From: Aureimonas glaciei
GTDB lineage: Bacteria > Pseudomonadota > Alphaproteobacteria > Rhizobiales > Rhizobiaceae
Reading direction: 5' to 3'
DNA length: 64,000 nt
Assembly (NCBI RefSeq): GCF_014643375.1
Contig: NZ_BMJJ01000012.1
Span: forward strand, 62,001-126,000
Each line of letters begins with the position of its first letter. Position 1 is the stretch's first letter. The notes under the pieces are model-generated. The model searched no databases and had not been told where the DNA came from. It saw nothing but the letters and a program-made list of their open reading frames with translations. Positions 27,370-36,836 of this stretch are shown in pieces. A program made the position numbers and the translations under genes.

Positions 27370-28518
27370 ATGACGCCACAATCCATTCAGCTGTCGGGAA
27401 TCGGCAAAGGCTTCGGCGACGGCGATGTCCTCAAGGATATCGATCTCGCCGTCGAGCCCGGCGAGTTTCTGTCGCTGGTCGGCATGTCCGGCTGCGGCAA
27501 GTCCACCCTCTTGCGCATCATCGCCGGCCTGGAGGCGCCCGACCGCGGCCGCGTCTCGATCGGCGGCGAGGACGTGACGGGGACCGATCCGAGCGACCGC
27601 AACCTCGCCATGGTGTTCCAGTCCTACGCGCTCTATCCGCATATGACCGTCGGCCAGAACATCGCGACGCCGCTCCGCATGCGCCGCCTGTCGCTCGCCG
27701 AGCGGCTGCCGCTGGTGGGCCGGACGATCCCGGGACGCGCCGGTCGCCTCGCCGAGATCCAGGCGGAGGTCGCGCGCGCGGCCGATGCCCTGGAGATCGG
27801 CCATCTGCTCGATCGCAAGCCGGCGCAGCTGTCCGGCGGCCAGCGCCAGCGCGTCGCGCTCGCCCGCGCCCTCGTTCGCTCGCCCGCCGCGTTCCTGATG
27901 GACGAGCCCTTGTCCAACCTCGATGCCAAGCTGCGCACCCACATGCGCGAGGAATTGACGAGCCTGCACCGCCGCCTCGGCGCGACCTTCGTCTACGTCA
28001 CTCACGACCAGGTCGAGGCGATGACCATGTCCGACCGCATCGCGCTGATGTCGGCGGGGCGCATCGAGCAGCTGGGAACGCCGGACGAACTCTACCAGCG
28101 TCCGGCGACGCTGATGGTGGCGGGTTTCATCGGCACGCCGTCGATCAACCTCCTGCCGGCCGAGATCGCCGCCTCCGGCATGGTGTCCGTCTTCGGCCGG
28201 GACATCGGCCTCGCCTCGACTGGCAGCCTCGCCGGACCCGCGACCGTCGGGCTTCGGGCCGAGGATGTCGCGCCGGCGCCGGTGGGGCTCGCCGCCCGTG
28301 TCCTGCGCACAGAGACCCAGGGCCCCGACCGCTTCGTCACCTGCCAGCTCCTCGACGACGCGGCCGTGCGGATCGTCATGCGGCAGAAGACGGGCGAGCC
28401 GATCGGCGCGGATGCCGACGGCCTGTTGCATCTCGGCTTCGCCCGGGACCGTGCCCATCTCTTCGGTGCCGACGGCGTGCGTTGCAGGACCGTGGTGTCG
28501 GATCGGGTGGCTGCATGA
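27370..28518 (+). CDS. Sugar ABC transporter ATP-binding protein (UgpC/MalK type)
   Basis: A 382-residue CUT1-type ATPase. Walker A is GMSGCGKST, the signature LSGGQRQRVALARAL, Walker B FLMDEPLSNLDAKLR and the H-loop YVTHDQVEAMTM. A C-terminal TOBE-type regulatory domain follows. Between the Q-loop and the signature (residues about 105-140, RLSLAERLPLVGRTIPGRAGRLAEI) it carries some 20 residues more than typical MalK. It energises the two permeases that follow; the stop overlaps the next start by 4 bp (ATGA). Confidence 0.93.
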   Translation: MTPQSIQLSGIGKGFGDGDVLKDIDLAVEPGEFLSLVGMSGCGKSTLLRIIAGLEAPDRGRVSIGGEDVTGTDPSDRNLAMVFQSYALYPHMTVGQNIATPLRMRRLSLAERLPLVGRTIPGRAGRLAEIQAEVARAADALEIGHLLDRKPAQLSGGQRQRVALARALVRSPAAFLMDEPLSNLDAKLRTHMREELTSLHRRLGATFVYVTHDQVEAMTMSDRIALMSAGRIEQLGTPDELYQRPATLMVAGFIGTPSINLLPAEIAASGMVSVFGRDIGLASTGSLAGPATVGLRAEDVAPAPVGLAARVLRTETQGPDRFVTCQLLDDAAVRIVMRQKTGEPIGADADGLLHLGFARDRAHLFGADGVRCRTVVSDRVAA

Positions 28519-29441
28519 GCCTCGCCGTCTCCGCGCCGACAGGGGTGGCCCCCGCCGTTTCGCAAAAATCGTCCGCCGCGCGCCGGATGGCGCGCCGCGG
28601 CCTTTTGTTCGCCGCGCCCGCCAGCCTTCTCCTTCTGGCCATCTACATCGTGCCGATGGTCGTGCTCGCCGGCTTCGCGGTGACCGACTACCAGCTCGGC
28701 GCGCTGTCGACCCGCTTCGTCGGGCTCGACAATTTCGGCAATGCCTTCGGCGACGCGGTCTTCCTGCGCTCGCTCGGCAACACCTTCCTCTATGCGGCCA
28801 TCGTCATTCCCGCCGGCGTCTTCCTGGCGCTCGGCATCGCGCTCCTCGTCTATGGCCGAAAGCGCAGCCGGGCCTTCTGGGAGGTGGCCTACTTCCTGCC
28901 CGTCACCGCAACGCTCGTCGCGATGGCGACGGTCTGGCAGTTCCTGCTGCATCCCGCGCTCGGGCCGGTGAACGCCGCGATCAAGGCGTTCGGCTACGAG
29001 CCGGTGGCTTTTCTGTCAAACCCCGCCCTCCTCATTCCGACCATGGCGATGATCGGCGTCTGGCAGATCCTCGGCTTCAACATGGTGCTGTTCCTGGCCG
29101 GGCTCACCGCCATCCCCCGGGATCTGCACGAAGCCGCGCGGCTGGATGGCGCGAAGAGCCCGATCGACCGCTTCCTCACGGTGACCTGGCCGATGCTCGG
29201 GCCCACCACGATGTTCGTGGTCGTCACCACCTCGATCTCCGCCTTCAAGGTGTTCGAGACGGTGGCGGTGCTGACCAAGGGCCGCTTCGGCTCGGAGACC
29301 CTGCTCTTCGACCTCTATCTCGAGGGCTTCGAGTATTCGAACACCGGCTACGCCGCGGCGCTGACGCTCGTCTTCCTCGCCTTCGTGCTGATCCTCTCGA
29401 TCGGGCAGACGCTCTATCTCGACCGCAAGGTGCACTACTGA
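28515..29441 (+). CDS. Sugar ABC transporter permease (MalF/UgpA type)
   Basis: A 308-residue inner-membrane permease with six predicted helices. The EAA loop reads LHEAARLDGAKSPIDRFLTVTWPML, the usual contact with the ATPase. Its N-terminal 30 residues are cytoplasmic and basic. The ATG at 28515 overlaps the ATPase stop. Its stop shares a base with the next start (TGATG). It belongs to the CUT1 family, which takes up di- and oligosaccharides, glycerol phosphate and polyols. Confidence 0.93.
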   Translation: MSLAVSAPTGVAPAVSQKSSAARRMARRGLLFAAPASLLLLAIYIVPMVVLAGFAVTDYQLGALSTRFVGLDNFGNAFGDAVFLRSLGNTFLYAAIVIPAGVFLALGIALLVYGRKRSRAFWEVAYFLPVTATLVAMATVWQFLLHPALGPVNAAIKAFGYEPVAFLSNPALLIPTMAMIGVWQILGFNMVLFLAGLTAIPRDLHEAARLDGAKSPIDRFLTVTWPMLGPTTMFVVVTTSISAFKVFETVAVLTKGRFGSETLLFDLYLEGFEYSNTGYAAALTLVFLAFVLILSIGQTLYLDRKVHY

Positions 29442-30262
29442 TGGTGGCGCTCCGACGATACCTGCCGCATCTCTTCCTGGCGCTCGGCGCCTTCGTGATG
29501 CTCCTGCCCTTCTACTGGATGGCGCTGACCTCGATCCGCTCGCCGGCGGAAATCTTCGACGTCTCGCTTTGGCCGATCCCGAAGAGCTTTGCCGCCGTCG
29601 AAAACTATGCCCGCGCTGTCGGCGAGGTGCCGATGGCCCGCTTCATGCTGAACGGGGTGATCGTCTGCACCGGCATTCTGGTCGTCCAGGTCCTCACTGC
29701 GGTTCCGGCCGCCTACGCCTTGGCCAAGCTGCGCTTTCCCGGCAAGCGGCTGCTGCTGACGCTGGTGATCGCTGCCCTCTGCGTGCCGATGCAGGCCCTA
29801 GCCTTGCCGCTCTTCGTCGGGCTGGCCAAGGCAGACCTCCTCAACACCTACTTCGCGATGATGGCGCCGTTCTTCCTGTCGGTCTTCGCCATCTTCCTCT
29901 TCCACCAGTCGTTCCGCGGCTATCCCGACGAGGTCATCGAGGCGGCGCGGATGGATGGGTTCTCGGAGATGGAGATCTGCTGGGGACTGGTGCTGCGCGG
30001 CTCGCTGCCCTCGCTTGCCGCCTTCGCGATCTTCTCGCTGGTGGCCCACTGGAACGATCTCTACTGGCCGATGATCGTCGTCACCGACACGCAACTCGCG
30101 CCGCCGCCGCTCGGCATGCTGCTTTTCGCAGACGTCGAATCCGGCGCCAACTACGGCGCCCTGATGGCCGGCGCCGCCATCATCACCGCCCCGATGGTGA
30201 TCTGCTTCCTCCTTGCCCGCCGCCACTTCATCGCGGGCATCACCATGGCCGGCGTCAAGTGA
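29441..30262 (+). CDS. Sugar ABC transporter permease (MalG/UgpE type)
   Basis: A 273-residue permease with six helices. The EAA motif VIEAARMDGFSEMEICWGLVLRGSLP marks the CUT1 second permease. The N-terminus (LFLALGAFVMLLPFYWMALTSIRSP) is typical of the group. It forms the transmembrane heterodimer with the preceding permease and is translationally coupled to it. Confidence 0.93.
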   Translation: MVALRRYLPHLFLALGAFVMLLPFYWMALTSIRSPAEIFDVSLWPIPKSFAAVENYARAVGEVPMARFMLNGVIVCTGILVVQVLTAVPAAYALAKLRFPGKRLLLTLVIAALCVPMQALALPLFVGLAKADLLNTYFAMMAPFFLSVFAIFLFHQSFRGYPDEVIEAARMDGFSEMEICWGLVLRGSLPSLAAFAIFSLVAHWNDLYWPMIVVTDTQLAPPPLGMLLFADVESGANYGALMAGAAIITAPMVICFLLARRHFIAGITMAGVK

Positions 30263-30309
30263 CACCGGCCGTCTCGTCCTCCCCACCCGACACCAAGCTG
30301 GAGACTGCC

Positions 30310-31605
30310 ATGACCATCACCCGACGGACCGCACTCAGCGGTCTGGCCATCGGCCTCACCCTTGCCGGCCTCGGCCGGCCCGCCTTCGCGGCCGAGGACG
30401 TGACGCTCGAGGTTCTCTACAACCTGCCGGGCTTCACGAAATTCCATCAGCCGCTGGCTGACGAATTCATGAAGAACAACCCGGGCATCAAGATCAACTT
30501 CCTCGCCCCGGCCCCCGGCTACAACGAAGGCCAGCAGCAGGTGCTGCGCGCCGCCGTCACCGGCAACCTGCCCGACGTCTACTTCTCCGGCTACAATCTG
30601 ACGGCCGAACTCGTGCACACGCTCCTGCCGCGCCAGCAGATCACCGATCTCGGCCCGTTCATCGAGGCCGAAGGCGGCAAGACCTTCCTCGACAAGAACT
30701 ACAGCCCGAAGATGGCCGCCCTCGGTCAGATCGACGGCAAGCAGTACGGCCTGCCCGTCAACGCCTCCTCGCCGATCATCTACATCAATTCGGAGCTGGT
30801 GACGAAGGCCGGCGGCGATCCCGACAACATGCCGAAGACCTTTCCCGGCCTGATCGAACTGGCCGCCAAGATCCATGCGCTCGACCCGAAGATCGCCGGC
30901 ATGGGCTATGACATCAACGGCTGGCCGGACGACTGGCTGTGGCAGGCGCTGATCTTCGAACAGGGCGGCACGCTCGTCGACCCCGCGACGAAGACCGTCG
31001 CCTTCGATAACGAGATCGGTCTCAACGCGCTGAAGATGACGCGCCAGTTCGTCACCGAGGGCGGCCAGACGCTGCTCGACTGGGACCAGTCGCGCCAGCA
31101 GTTCGGCGCGGGCCTGACCGGCTTCATCTTCTCGACCCCGGCGCATGTGCAGACGATCGAAGGCCTGGTCGGCGAACGCTTCGAGCTGAAGACCGCGACC
31201 TTCCCGCTCGACAATGCCGAAAAGGGCGGCGTGCCGACCGGCGGCAACTCGGCCGTGATCCTGACGCAGGACAAGGCCCGGCAGGACGCGGCGTGGAAGT
31301 ACCTGAAGTGGGTGACCGGCCCCGAGGCGCAGAACACCATCGTGCGCATCACCGGCTACCTCCCGACGAACCAGCTGGCGACGGGCCCGGACTTTCTCGA
31401 GCCCTATTATGCCGAGCATCCGAACGTGAAGACCGCGTCGCTCCAGGCCGATCGTTCGATGCCCTGGGCCGGCTATCCCGGCGGTGATTCCGTCCGCATC
31501 TGGCGCACCCAGCGCGACATCATCGGCACCGTCATGCGCGGCGAGGTGACACCCGAGGAAGGCCTCAAGCAGATCGTCGAGCAGACCAACGCCCTGATGA
31601 AATGA
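30310..31605 (+). CDS. Sugar ABC transporter substrate-binding protein
   Basis: A 431-residue periplasmic protein of the extracellular solute-binding family 1. The signal peptide MTITRRTALSGLAIGLTLAGLGRPAFA has twin arginines, so Tat export is possible. The mature part contains the FHQPLADEFMKNNPGIKI start, QQVLRAAVTGNLPDVYFSGYN, and the GGNSAVILTQDKARQDAAWKYLKWVTGPEAQ segment. It captures the substrate for the two permeases. The ligand is not readable; tryptophan- and aspartate-rich segments around GWPDDWLW suggest a carbohydrate. Confidence 0.92.
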   Translation: MTITRRTALSGLAIGLTLAGLGRPAFAAEDVTLEVLYNLPGFTKFHQPLADEFMKNNPGIKINFLAPAPGYNEGQQQVLRAAVTGNLPDVYFSGYNLTAELVHTLLPRQQITDLGPFIEAEGGKTFLDKNYSPKMAALGQIDGKQYGLPVNASSPIIYINSELVTKAGGDPDNMPKTFPGLIELAAKIHALDPKIAGMGYDINGWPDDWLWQALIFEQGGTLVDPATKTVAFDNEIGLNALKMTRQFVTEGGQTLLDWDQSRQQFGAGLTGFIFSTPAHVQTIEGLVGERFELKTATFPLDNAEKGGVPTGGNSAVILTQDKARQDAAWKYLKWVTGPEAQNTIVRITGYLPTNQLATGPDFLEPYYAEHPNVKTASLQADRSMPWAGYPGGDSVRIWRTQRDIIGTVMRGEVTPEEGLKQIVEQTNALMK

Positions 31606-31626
31606 ACTGAGACCGCCTTTCGAGAC

Positions 31627-31658
31627 AGCTGCGGGAGCCTCGCTTCCGCAGCTTTTTC
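31627..31658 (+). terminator. Rho-independent terminator after ABC operon
   Basis: AGCTGCGG...CCGCAGCT hairpin with one mismatch in the inner stem, followed by TTTTTCTTT. It lies between the binding-protein gene and the metallophosphoesterase gene and should end, or attenuate, transcription of the ABC operon. Confidence 0.8.
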
Positions 31659-31676
31659 TTTGCCCGGAGAAGACCC

Positions 31677-32477
31677 ATGAAGATCATCCAGCTCACCGAC
31701 ACCCATCTGATGCCACCGGGCGTGGTCGTGAACGGCGTCGACCCGGAAGCCCAGCTGCGCGCCGCCGTGGCGGACATCCTGGAAAAGCATGCCGACGCCG
31801 ACCTCCTGGTCGTCACCGGAGACCTCTGCAATTACGGCGACCCCGAAGCCTATGCGCTGCTGCGCGAGATCCTGGCGCCTGTCCCCTTCGCGGTGCGGCT
31901 GCTCCTCGGTAACCATGACGACCGGCCGGCCTTCGTCGAGGCCTTCCCTGACCATCCGCGCGATGAGCGTGGCTATGTCCAATCCGTCCTGGATACGGCT
32001 TTCGGGCGGCTGCTGTTTCTCGACAGCCACGAGCACGGCGTCATCGGCGGCATCTACGGCGCGGATCGCCTAGCCTGGCTCGAAGGGGCCCTGGCCAATG
32101 CCGGCGACCTGCCGGTGACCGTGTTCATCCACCATCCGCCGATCGATTCTGGGATCGGGCATTTCGAGGCGATCGGCATGCATGACGACGGGGAGATCAT
32201 GAAGCGCCTCAGCGCCCACCGGCCCGGCATTCGCCACATCCTGTTCGGCCATATTCATGTGCCGCTGTCCGGCACCAGCGCCGAGGGCATCGCCTACTCC
32301 TCCGGCCAGGCCTGTTCGCACCGCTTCATCACCGACCTCGAGGCCCGTGATCCCTGGTGGACGGGCGGCAATCCCTGCTATCGTGTGGTCCTTCTGGACG
32401 GACACGGGCTGCGCGCCTACGGCGCCGAAGTCGGCCAGATCCCGACCGAGCGGGCGCCCATCTGCGAAGGGCCGTGA
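31677..32477 (+). CDS. Metallophosphoesterase (CpdA/GpdQ-like class III phosphodiesterase)
   Basis: A 266-residue calcineurin-like phosphodiesterase. All metal motifs are present: LTDTHL (residues 5-10), VVTGDLCNYGD, LLLGNHDDRPA, FIHHPPIDSG and FGHIHVPLSG. The family hydrolyses cAMP (CpdA) or glycerophosphodiesters (GpdQ); GpdQ-like members often sit by Ugp-type transporters, which fits this locus. GGAGAAGA precedes the ATG. The terminator between it and the ABC operon suggests partial independence. Confidence 0.88.
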   Translation: MKIIQLTDTHLMPPGVVVNGVDPEAQLRAAVADILEKHADADLLVVTGDLCNYGDPEAYALLREILAPVPFAVRLLLGNHDDRPAFVEAFPDHPRDERGYVQSVLDTAFGRLLFLDSHEHGVIGGIYGADRLAWLEGALANAGDLPVTVFIHHPPIDSGIGHFEAIGMHDDGEIMKRLSAHRPGIRHILFGHIHVPLSGTSAEGIAYSSGQACSHRFITDLEARDPWWTGGNPCYRVVLLDGHGLRAYGAEVGQIPTERAPICEGP

Positions 32478-32721
32478 TCCCCGCCATTACGGGTCCGAGG
32501 GGAGGGGCGGCGGCGAAGGTCCGGCGTCGCCTTCGCCCCGGAAAGAACTGGTTCGGCGATGGAATTCGCGGTGCGTCTCGCCTCTCGGGGGCGGGGTGAA
32601 AGCCCCGAAGGCGGCATTGCTGCCCTTGTGCGTCCGGCGACCTTCTTGATACACTTGTTCCAACCACGGAACCAAGGCGCAAGAGCCAGCCTCCACGGCC
32701 GTTCGGCGCCGGAGAGAAATA

Positions 32722-34215
32722 GTGAGTATCGATGAACGTCAAGGGAGACTGCATCCGCCATCGACCATGATCCCGCAGGAAGCGGGATTCGACCGCTTCA
32801 TGGCGGCCGAAGGGGATGAAGCGACTCAGGAGCCGGCGGCGCGCGGTGACGCGGCGACGCGGACCGAGGGCGCCCGGCAGGCAAAGCCATCCACGGGCAA
32901 GGCAGGCGAAACGTCGGCGCTGACGAAACGGCAGCGGCGCCGTCGTCGCAAGGCCGCCAGCCCGAGCGAGCCGGCGACCGGCGAAGCTTTGCCGTCCGTC
33001 GAGCGGACCGGAACGGTCGGCAAGCCGCCGCGCCGTCGGCGACGCAAGCCGGGCGTTGGCGGCGACGGCGGAATGGCGGCCGGTGCTCCGAAGCCCGCCG
33101 TGCCCGCGCGGTCGACGCCGGACTCTCTGCCCAAGGCCGCGTCTTTCGGCCCCGCGCGAATCCAGGATTTGCCGCCGAGCGAGCCGGCCGGCGATGCACC
33201 GCGGCCGCCCGTCTATGCCGCGCTCGATCTCGGCACCAACAATTGCCGCTTGCTCGTCGCGGTGCCGACGCGGCCCGGTCAGTTCCGGGTCATCGACGCC
33301 TTCTCGCGCATCGTCCGGCTGGGCGAGGGACTCGGGCGGACCGGTCGGCTCGCCGGCCCGGCCATGGACCGCGCCATCGGGGCTCTCGCGATCTGCAGCC
33401 AGAAGCTCGCGGCCCGTCAGGTGGCCGGCGCGCGCCTCATCGCGACCGAGGCCTGCCGCGCCGCGGCCAATGGCGAGGAGTTCATCGAGCGCGTCGCGCG
33501 CGAAACCGGTCTCGTGCTGGAGATCGTCAGCCGCGAATCCGAGGCGCGGCTGGCCGTTTCCGGCTGCGGCTCGCTGGTCGACCGCTCGGCCAAGGGCGCC
33601 GTTCTGTTCGACATCGGCGGCGGTTCGTCGGAGATCGCTTTGCTCGATCTGCGGGGCGGCTATTCCCGCCGGCTGTCGAGCCATATCGTCGCCTGGACCT
33701 CGCTGCCGGTCGGCGTCGTCTCCCTGGCCGAGCGCCATGGCGGGCGCGACGTCTCGGCGGCCCTGTTCGAGACGATGATCGGCGAGGTGATCGAGGGCAT
33801 CGAAGGGTTCGCTGGAAGGCATGCGCTGGACGAGCTGGTCGGCGGCGACAATTTCCACCTGCTCGGCACCTCCGGCACGGTGACGACGCTCGCCGGCGTG
33901 CATCTCGGGCTCGAGCGCTACGACCGCCGCCAGGTCGACGGACTCTGGCTCGATGATGCCGATGTCACCGAGCTGGTGGCGCGCATCGCCGGCTGGAGTT
34001 TCGAGGAACGCGTCGCCAACCCTTGCATCGGCAGCGACCGTGCCGATCTTGTGCTGGCGGGCTGCGCCATTCTCGAGGCGATTCGCCGGGTCTGGCCGTC
34101 GCAGCGCCTGCGCGTCGCCGATCGCGGCCTGCGCGAGGGCCTGCTCACCGAAATGATGGTCGCCGACGGGGTCTGGCGCAAAGGCGCGCCCCTGCGCCAG
34201 AAGGCAATGGCATGA
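32722..34215 (+). CDS. ppx: Exopolyphosphatase / Ppx-GppA phosphatase with long N-terminal extension
   Basis: A 497-residue protein. Residues 1-155 are low-complexity, rich in Arg, Lys, Pro, Ala, and probably disordered ([18 protein letters not shown]). The Ppx/GppA domain begins at about 165: [16 protein letters not shown] (ATP/phosphate motif), [44 protein letters not shown] and [13 protein letters not shown]. It degrades polyphosphate or converts pppGpp to ppGpp. The start is a GTG with GGAGAG upstream. The RlmE gene follows 31 bp later. Confidence 0.9.
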   Translation: MSIDERQGRLHPPSTMIPQEAGFDRFMAAEGDEATQEPAARGDAATRTEGARQAKPSTGKAGETSALTKRQRRRRRKAASPSEPATGEALPSVERTGTVGKPPRRRRRKPGVGGDGGMAAGAPKPAVPARSTPDSLPKAASFGPARIQDLPPSEPAGDAPRPPVYAALDLGTNNCRLLVAVPTRPGQFRVIDAFSRIVRLGEGLGRTGRLAGPAMDRAIGALAICSQKLAARQVAGARLIATEACRAAANGEEFIERVARETGLVLEIVSRESEARLAVSGCGSLVDRSAKGAVLFDIGGGSSEIALLDLRGGYSRRLSSHIVAWTSLPVGVVSLAERHGGRDVSAALFETMIGEVIEGIEGFAGRHALDELVGGDNFHLLGTSGTVTTLAGVHLGLERYDRRQVDGLWLDDADVTELVARIAGWSFEERVANPCIGSDRADLVLAGCAILEAIRRVWPSQRLRVADRGLREGLLTEMMVADGVWRKGAPLRQKAMA

Positions 34216-34246
34216 CGATGGGTATGACAGACGCGGGCCGGGCCCT

Positions 34247-34969
34247 GTGACCGGCGGCAGAGGCGACGACCGCGGCCTGACCGTTCGCGTCAAGAAGGGC
34301 AAGCTGAAGGCCTCCTCGCGGGCCTGGCTCGAACGCCATCTCAACGACCCCTATGTCCGGCGGTCGAAGGCCGACGGCTATCGCTCGCGCGCCGCCTACA
34401 AGCTCTCGGAGATCGACGACCGCTACAAGATCCTGAAGCGCGGCATGCGCGTCGTCGATCTGGGCGCCGCGCCCGGTGGCTGGACGCAGGTCGCGGTCGA
34501 GCGCTGCGCCTCGGTGACGGCGGAATCGCGCATTGCGGCGATCGACTACCTGCCGGTCGATCCGATCCCCGGCGCGACGCTGCTGCTGCTCGACTTCCTC
34601 GACGAGAGCGCGCCGCAGATGCTCCTGGATTCGCTCGACGGCGCGCCGGACATCGTCCTTTCCGACATGGCCGCGCCGACCACCGGCCACCGCCGCACCG
34701 ACCATTTGAAGACCATGTATCTCTGCGAGGTCGCGGCGGACTTCGCCATCCGCGTGCTGAAGCCGGGCGGGCATTTCCTGACCAAGACGTTCCAGGGCGG
34801 CACCGAGAACGAGCTGCTCGCCATGCTGAAGCGCCACTTCACCAGCGTCCACCACGTCAAGCCGCCGGCCAGCCGCGAGGATTCCGTCGAGCTCTACCTC
34901 CTGGCCAAGGGTTTCAAGGGTCGTCGCGAGGAAGTCGTCGAGGACGAAGACGTGTCGCCGCTCGGCTGA
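34247..34969 (+). CDS. rlmE: 23S rRNA 2'-O-methyltransferase RlmE (FtsJ/RrmJ)
   Basis: A 240-residue FtsJ-family methyltransferase that modifies U2552 of 23S rRNA in the assembled 50S subunit. The K-D-K-E catalytic tetrad is visible: K in [16 protein letters not shown] in [21 protein letters not shown] in FLTKTFQGG and E in [14 protein letters not shown]. The SAM motif is [15 protein letters not shown]. The start is a GTG. The pairing of ppx with rlmE is common in alphaproteobacteria. Confidence 0.94.
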   Translation: MTGGRGDDRGLTVRVKKGKLKASSRAWLERHLNDPYVRRSKADGYRSRAAYKLSEIDDRYKILKRGMRVVDLGAAPGGWTQVAVERCASVTAESRIAAIDYLPVDPIPGATLLLLDFLDESAPQMLLDSLDGAPDIVLSDMAAPTTGHRRTDHLKTMYLCEVAADFAIRVLKPGGHFLTKTFQGGTENELLAMLKRHFTSVHHVKPPASREDSVELYLLAKGFKGRREEVVEDEDVSPLG

Positions 34970-35125
34970 CGGAAGCGGTTTCTGGCGAAACGATGCTGAC
35001 GTCGCCGCCCTCTCGCTTTCCTCCTGGCTCTCGCCCTTCTACTGGCTCTCGCCCTCTCCACCCTCTCGCCCTCACCCTGAGCCTGTCGAAGGGCGAGGGC
35101 CGGCACGCCATGGACGCGCCGTGCG

Positions 35126-35164
35126 GGATCCCTCGTGGTTCGACAAGCTCACCATGAGGGATCC
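35126..35164. repeat. REP-like hairpin between convergent genes
   Basis: GGATCCCTC and its exact complement GAGGGATCC flank a core TGGTTCGACAAGCTCACCA, itself partly palindromic. A related half, CCCTGAGCCTGTCGAAGGG, lies at 35075-35093. The core 'TTCGACAAGCTCA' type is a known dispersed palindrome in alphaproteobacteria. It could also terminate transcription from both rlmE and the MFS gene. Confidence 0.65.
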
Positions 35165-35192
35165 TTGATGTGTCGCGCGAAGTTCTGTTCGC

Positions 35193-36581
35193 CTACTCCG
35201 CCGGAACACGCTGGCCGGAGACTTCCGCGCCCGCCAGGCGGGGCAGGCGGATGAAAGCCAGAGCCGCGAGCATCGTGACGACGCCGACGATGAGGAAGGC
35301 CGCCGAGAAGTCGGCGAGGGTCGGCAGGTCGGTCCCGCCGAGCACCATGCCGATTTCGAGGATGCCGCCCGCCATGGCGACGCCGGTGGCGACCGACACC
35401 TGCTGGAAGGCGGCGAGCATCGAGGTCGCGTCGCCGGCCCGGTTGGACGGCACGTCGGCAAAGGCCAGCGTGTTGATCGAGGTGAAGAACAGCGACCGGA
35501 AGAAGCCGCCGATCAAGAGCAGCACCACCAGCACCGCGATCGGCGTCTCCGGCCGATAGAAGGCGATCGTCCCCATCAGGAAGCCGCCGAGAAGGCCGGT
35601 GCCGATCAGCGTGGCGCGGAAGCCGAAGCGGCGCAGGATCGGCCGCGCCAGGAACTTCATCATCATCGCGCCGCCGATCGAGACGGCGCTGATGATGCCC
35701 GATTCCAGCGGCGTGTAGCCGAAGCCGAGCTGCAGCATCAGCGGGAAGAGGAAGGGCACGGCGCCGGAGCCGACGCGGAAGATCGCCCCGCCGACGATGG
35801 CGGCGCGAAGGGTTTCGATCCGCAGCAGCCTGAGTTCGACCACCGGCCGCTCGTGGCGGGCGGCGTGCCGGATATAGGCGAAGGCCGCGACCGCGCCGAC
35901 GACGACCATGGCGAGGCCGAACACCGGCGGCAGCGCCGGCAGCGACACCACGGACAGCCCGAACACCACGCCGGCGCAGGCGAGGCCGGACAGACCGAAC
36001 CCCTTCCAGTCGAAGGTGATGCCCGGGATCTTCTCGACGAAGGGCAAAAACTTCGTCGCCAGGAGAATGCCGGCGATGCCGATCGGCAGGTTGATGATGA
36101 AGATCCAGCGCCAGTCGGCATAGGTGGCGATGGCGCCGCCGATCGGCGGCCCGACGAGGGGGCCGATGAGGGCGGGAATGGTGAACCAGGCCATGGCCGA
36201 GACGAGGTCCGATTTCGGCACCGCCCGCACCAGCAGGAGCCGTCCGACCGGCGTCATCATCGCGCCGCCCATGCCCTGCAGGAAGCGGGCCGCGACGAAG
36301 GCCTCCAGCGAATGGGCCAGCGCACAAGCGAGCGAGCCGAGGACGAAGACGCCGATGGCCAGGCGGAACACCGTCTTGGCGCCGAACCGGTCGGCCATGC
36401 GCCCGGAAATCGGGATGAACACCGCCAGCGCCACATAGTAGCTCGTCAGCGCGAGCTTCAGCGCGATCGGGCTGGTGCCGATATCGCGCGCGATGGTGGC
36501 GAGCGAGGTGGCGATGACCGTCGAATCCATGTTCTCCATGAACAGGGCGACGGCGAGCACGATGGGCACGATGCGTTTCAA
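35193..36581 (-). CDS. MFS transporter, DHA2 family (14-helix drug exporter type)
   Basis: A 462-residue transporter. The N-terminal motif ALFMENMDSTVIATSLATIARDIG is the DHA2 hallmark, followed by GRMADRFGAKTVFRLAIGVFVLGS (motif A) and RFLQGMGGAMMTPVGRLLLVRAVP (motif C-like region). Hydrophobicity fits about 12-14 helices. It exports small drugs or metabolites by proton antiport. The start codon is a TTG (no ATG nearby with the same N-terminus). It is convergent with rlmE. The substrate is unknown. Confidence 0.9.
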   Translation of the reverse strand: MKRIVPIVLAVALFMENMDSTVIATSLATIARDIGTSPIALKLALTSYYVALAVFIPISGRMADRFGAKTVFRLAIGVFVLGSLACALAHSLEAFVAARFLQGMGGAMMTPVGRLLLVRAVPKSDLVSAMAWFTIPALIGPLVGPPIGGAIATYADWRWIFIINLPIGIAGILLATKFLPFVEKIPGITFDWKGFGLSGLACAGVVFGLSVVSLPALPPVFGLAMVVVGAVAAFAYIRHAARHERPVVELRLLRIETLRAAIVGGAIFRVGSGAVPFLFPLMLQLGFGYTPLESGIISAVSIGGAMMMKFLARPILRRFGFRATLIGTGLLGGFLMGTIAFYRPETPIAVLVVLLLIGGFFRSLFFTSINTLAFADVPSNRAGDATSMLAAFQQVSVATGVAMAGGILEIGMVLGGTDLPTLADFSAAFLIVGVVTMLAALAFIRLPRLAGAEVSGQRVPAE

Positions 36582-36836
36582 GGGAACCGAATTCGGCAGG
36601 AGGGATTTGCTAAGCCCGGCTGACGAAGTCGGGGGTTATCCGGGAGATAGAACCTTTTCCGGTGGTTGGAAATGCCGGGGCCTCACTTCCCCGTGTTCCC
36701 GGCTTGCCGATCGCCGAGCGCGGCACACCTGCCGCTACGTGCGACTTCCTTTCGCAACCCTTTGCGTTTGACGGCACGGTGTCACCCGGTGACGGTGCGG
36801 CCAGGCCCGTCACGCGCCACAACCCAGGAGTTCCCG

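Noticed and set aside
32329-34344. 671-residue minus-strand open frame opposite the ppx gene
   Set aside because: Shadow of the Ppx gene with biased composition and no motif; the plus strand has all Ppx/GppA signatures.
35021-35070. Imperfect tandem TCTCGCCCT repeats after rlmE
   Set aside because: Too short and degenerate to be a CRISPR or a minisatellite of note; treated as part of the REP-like region.
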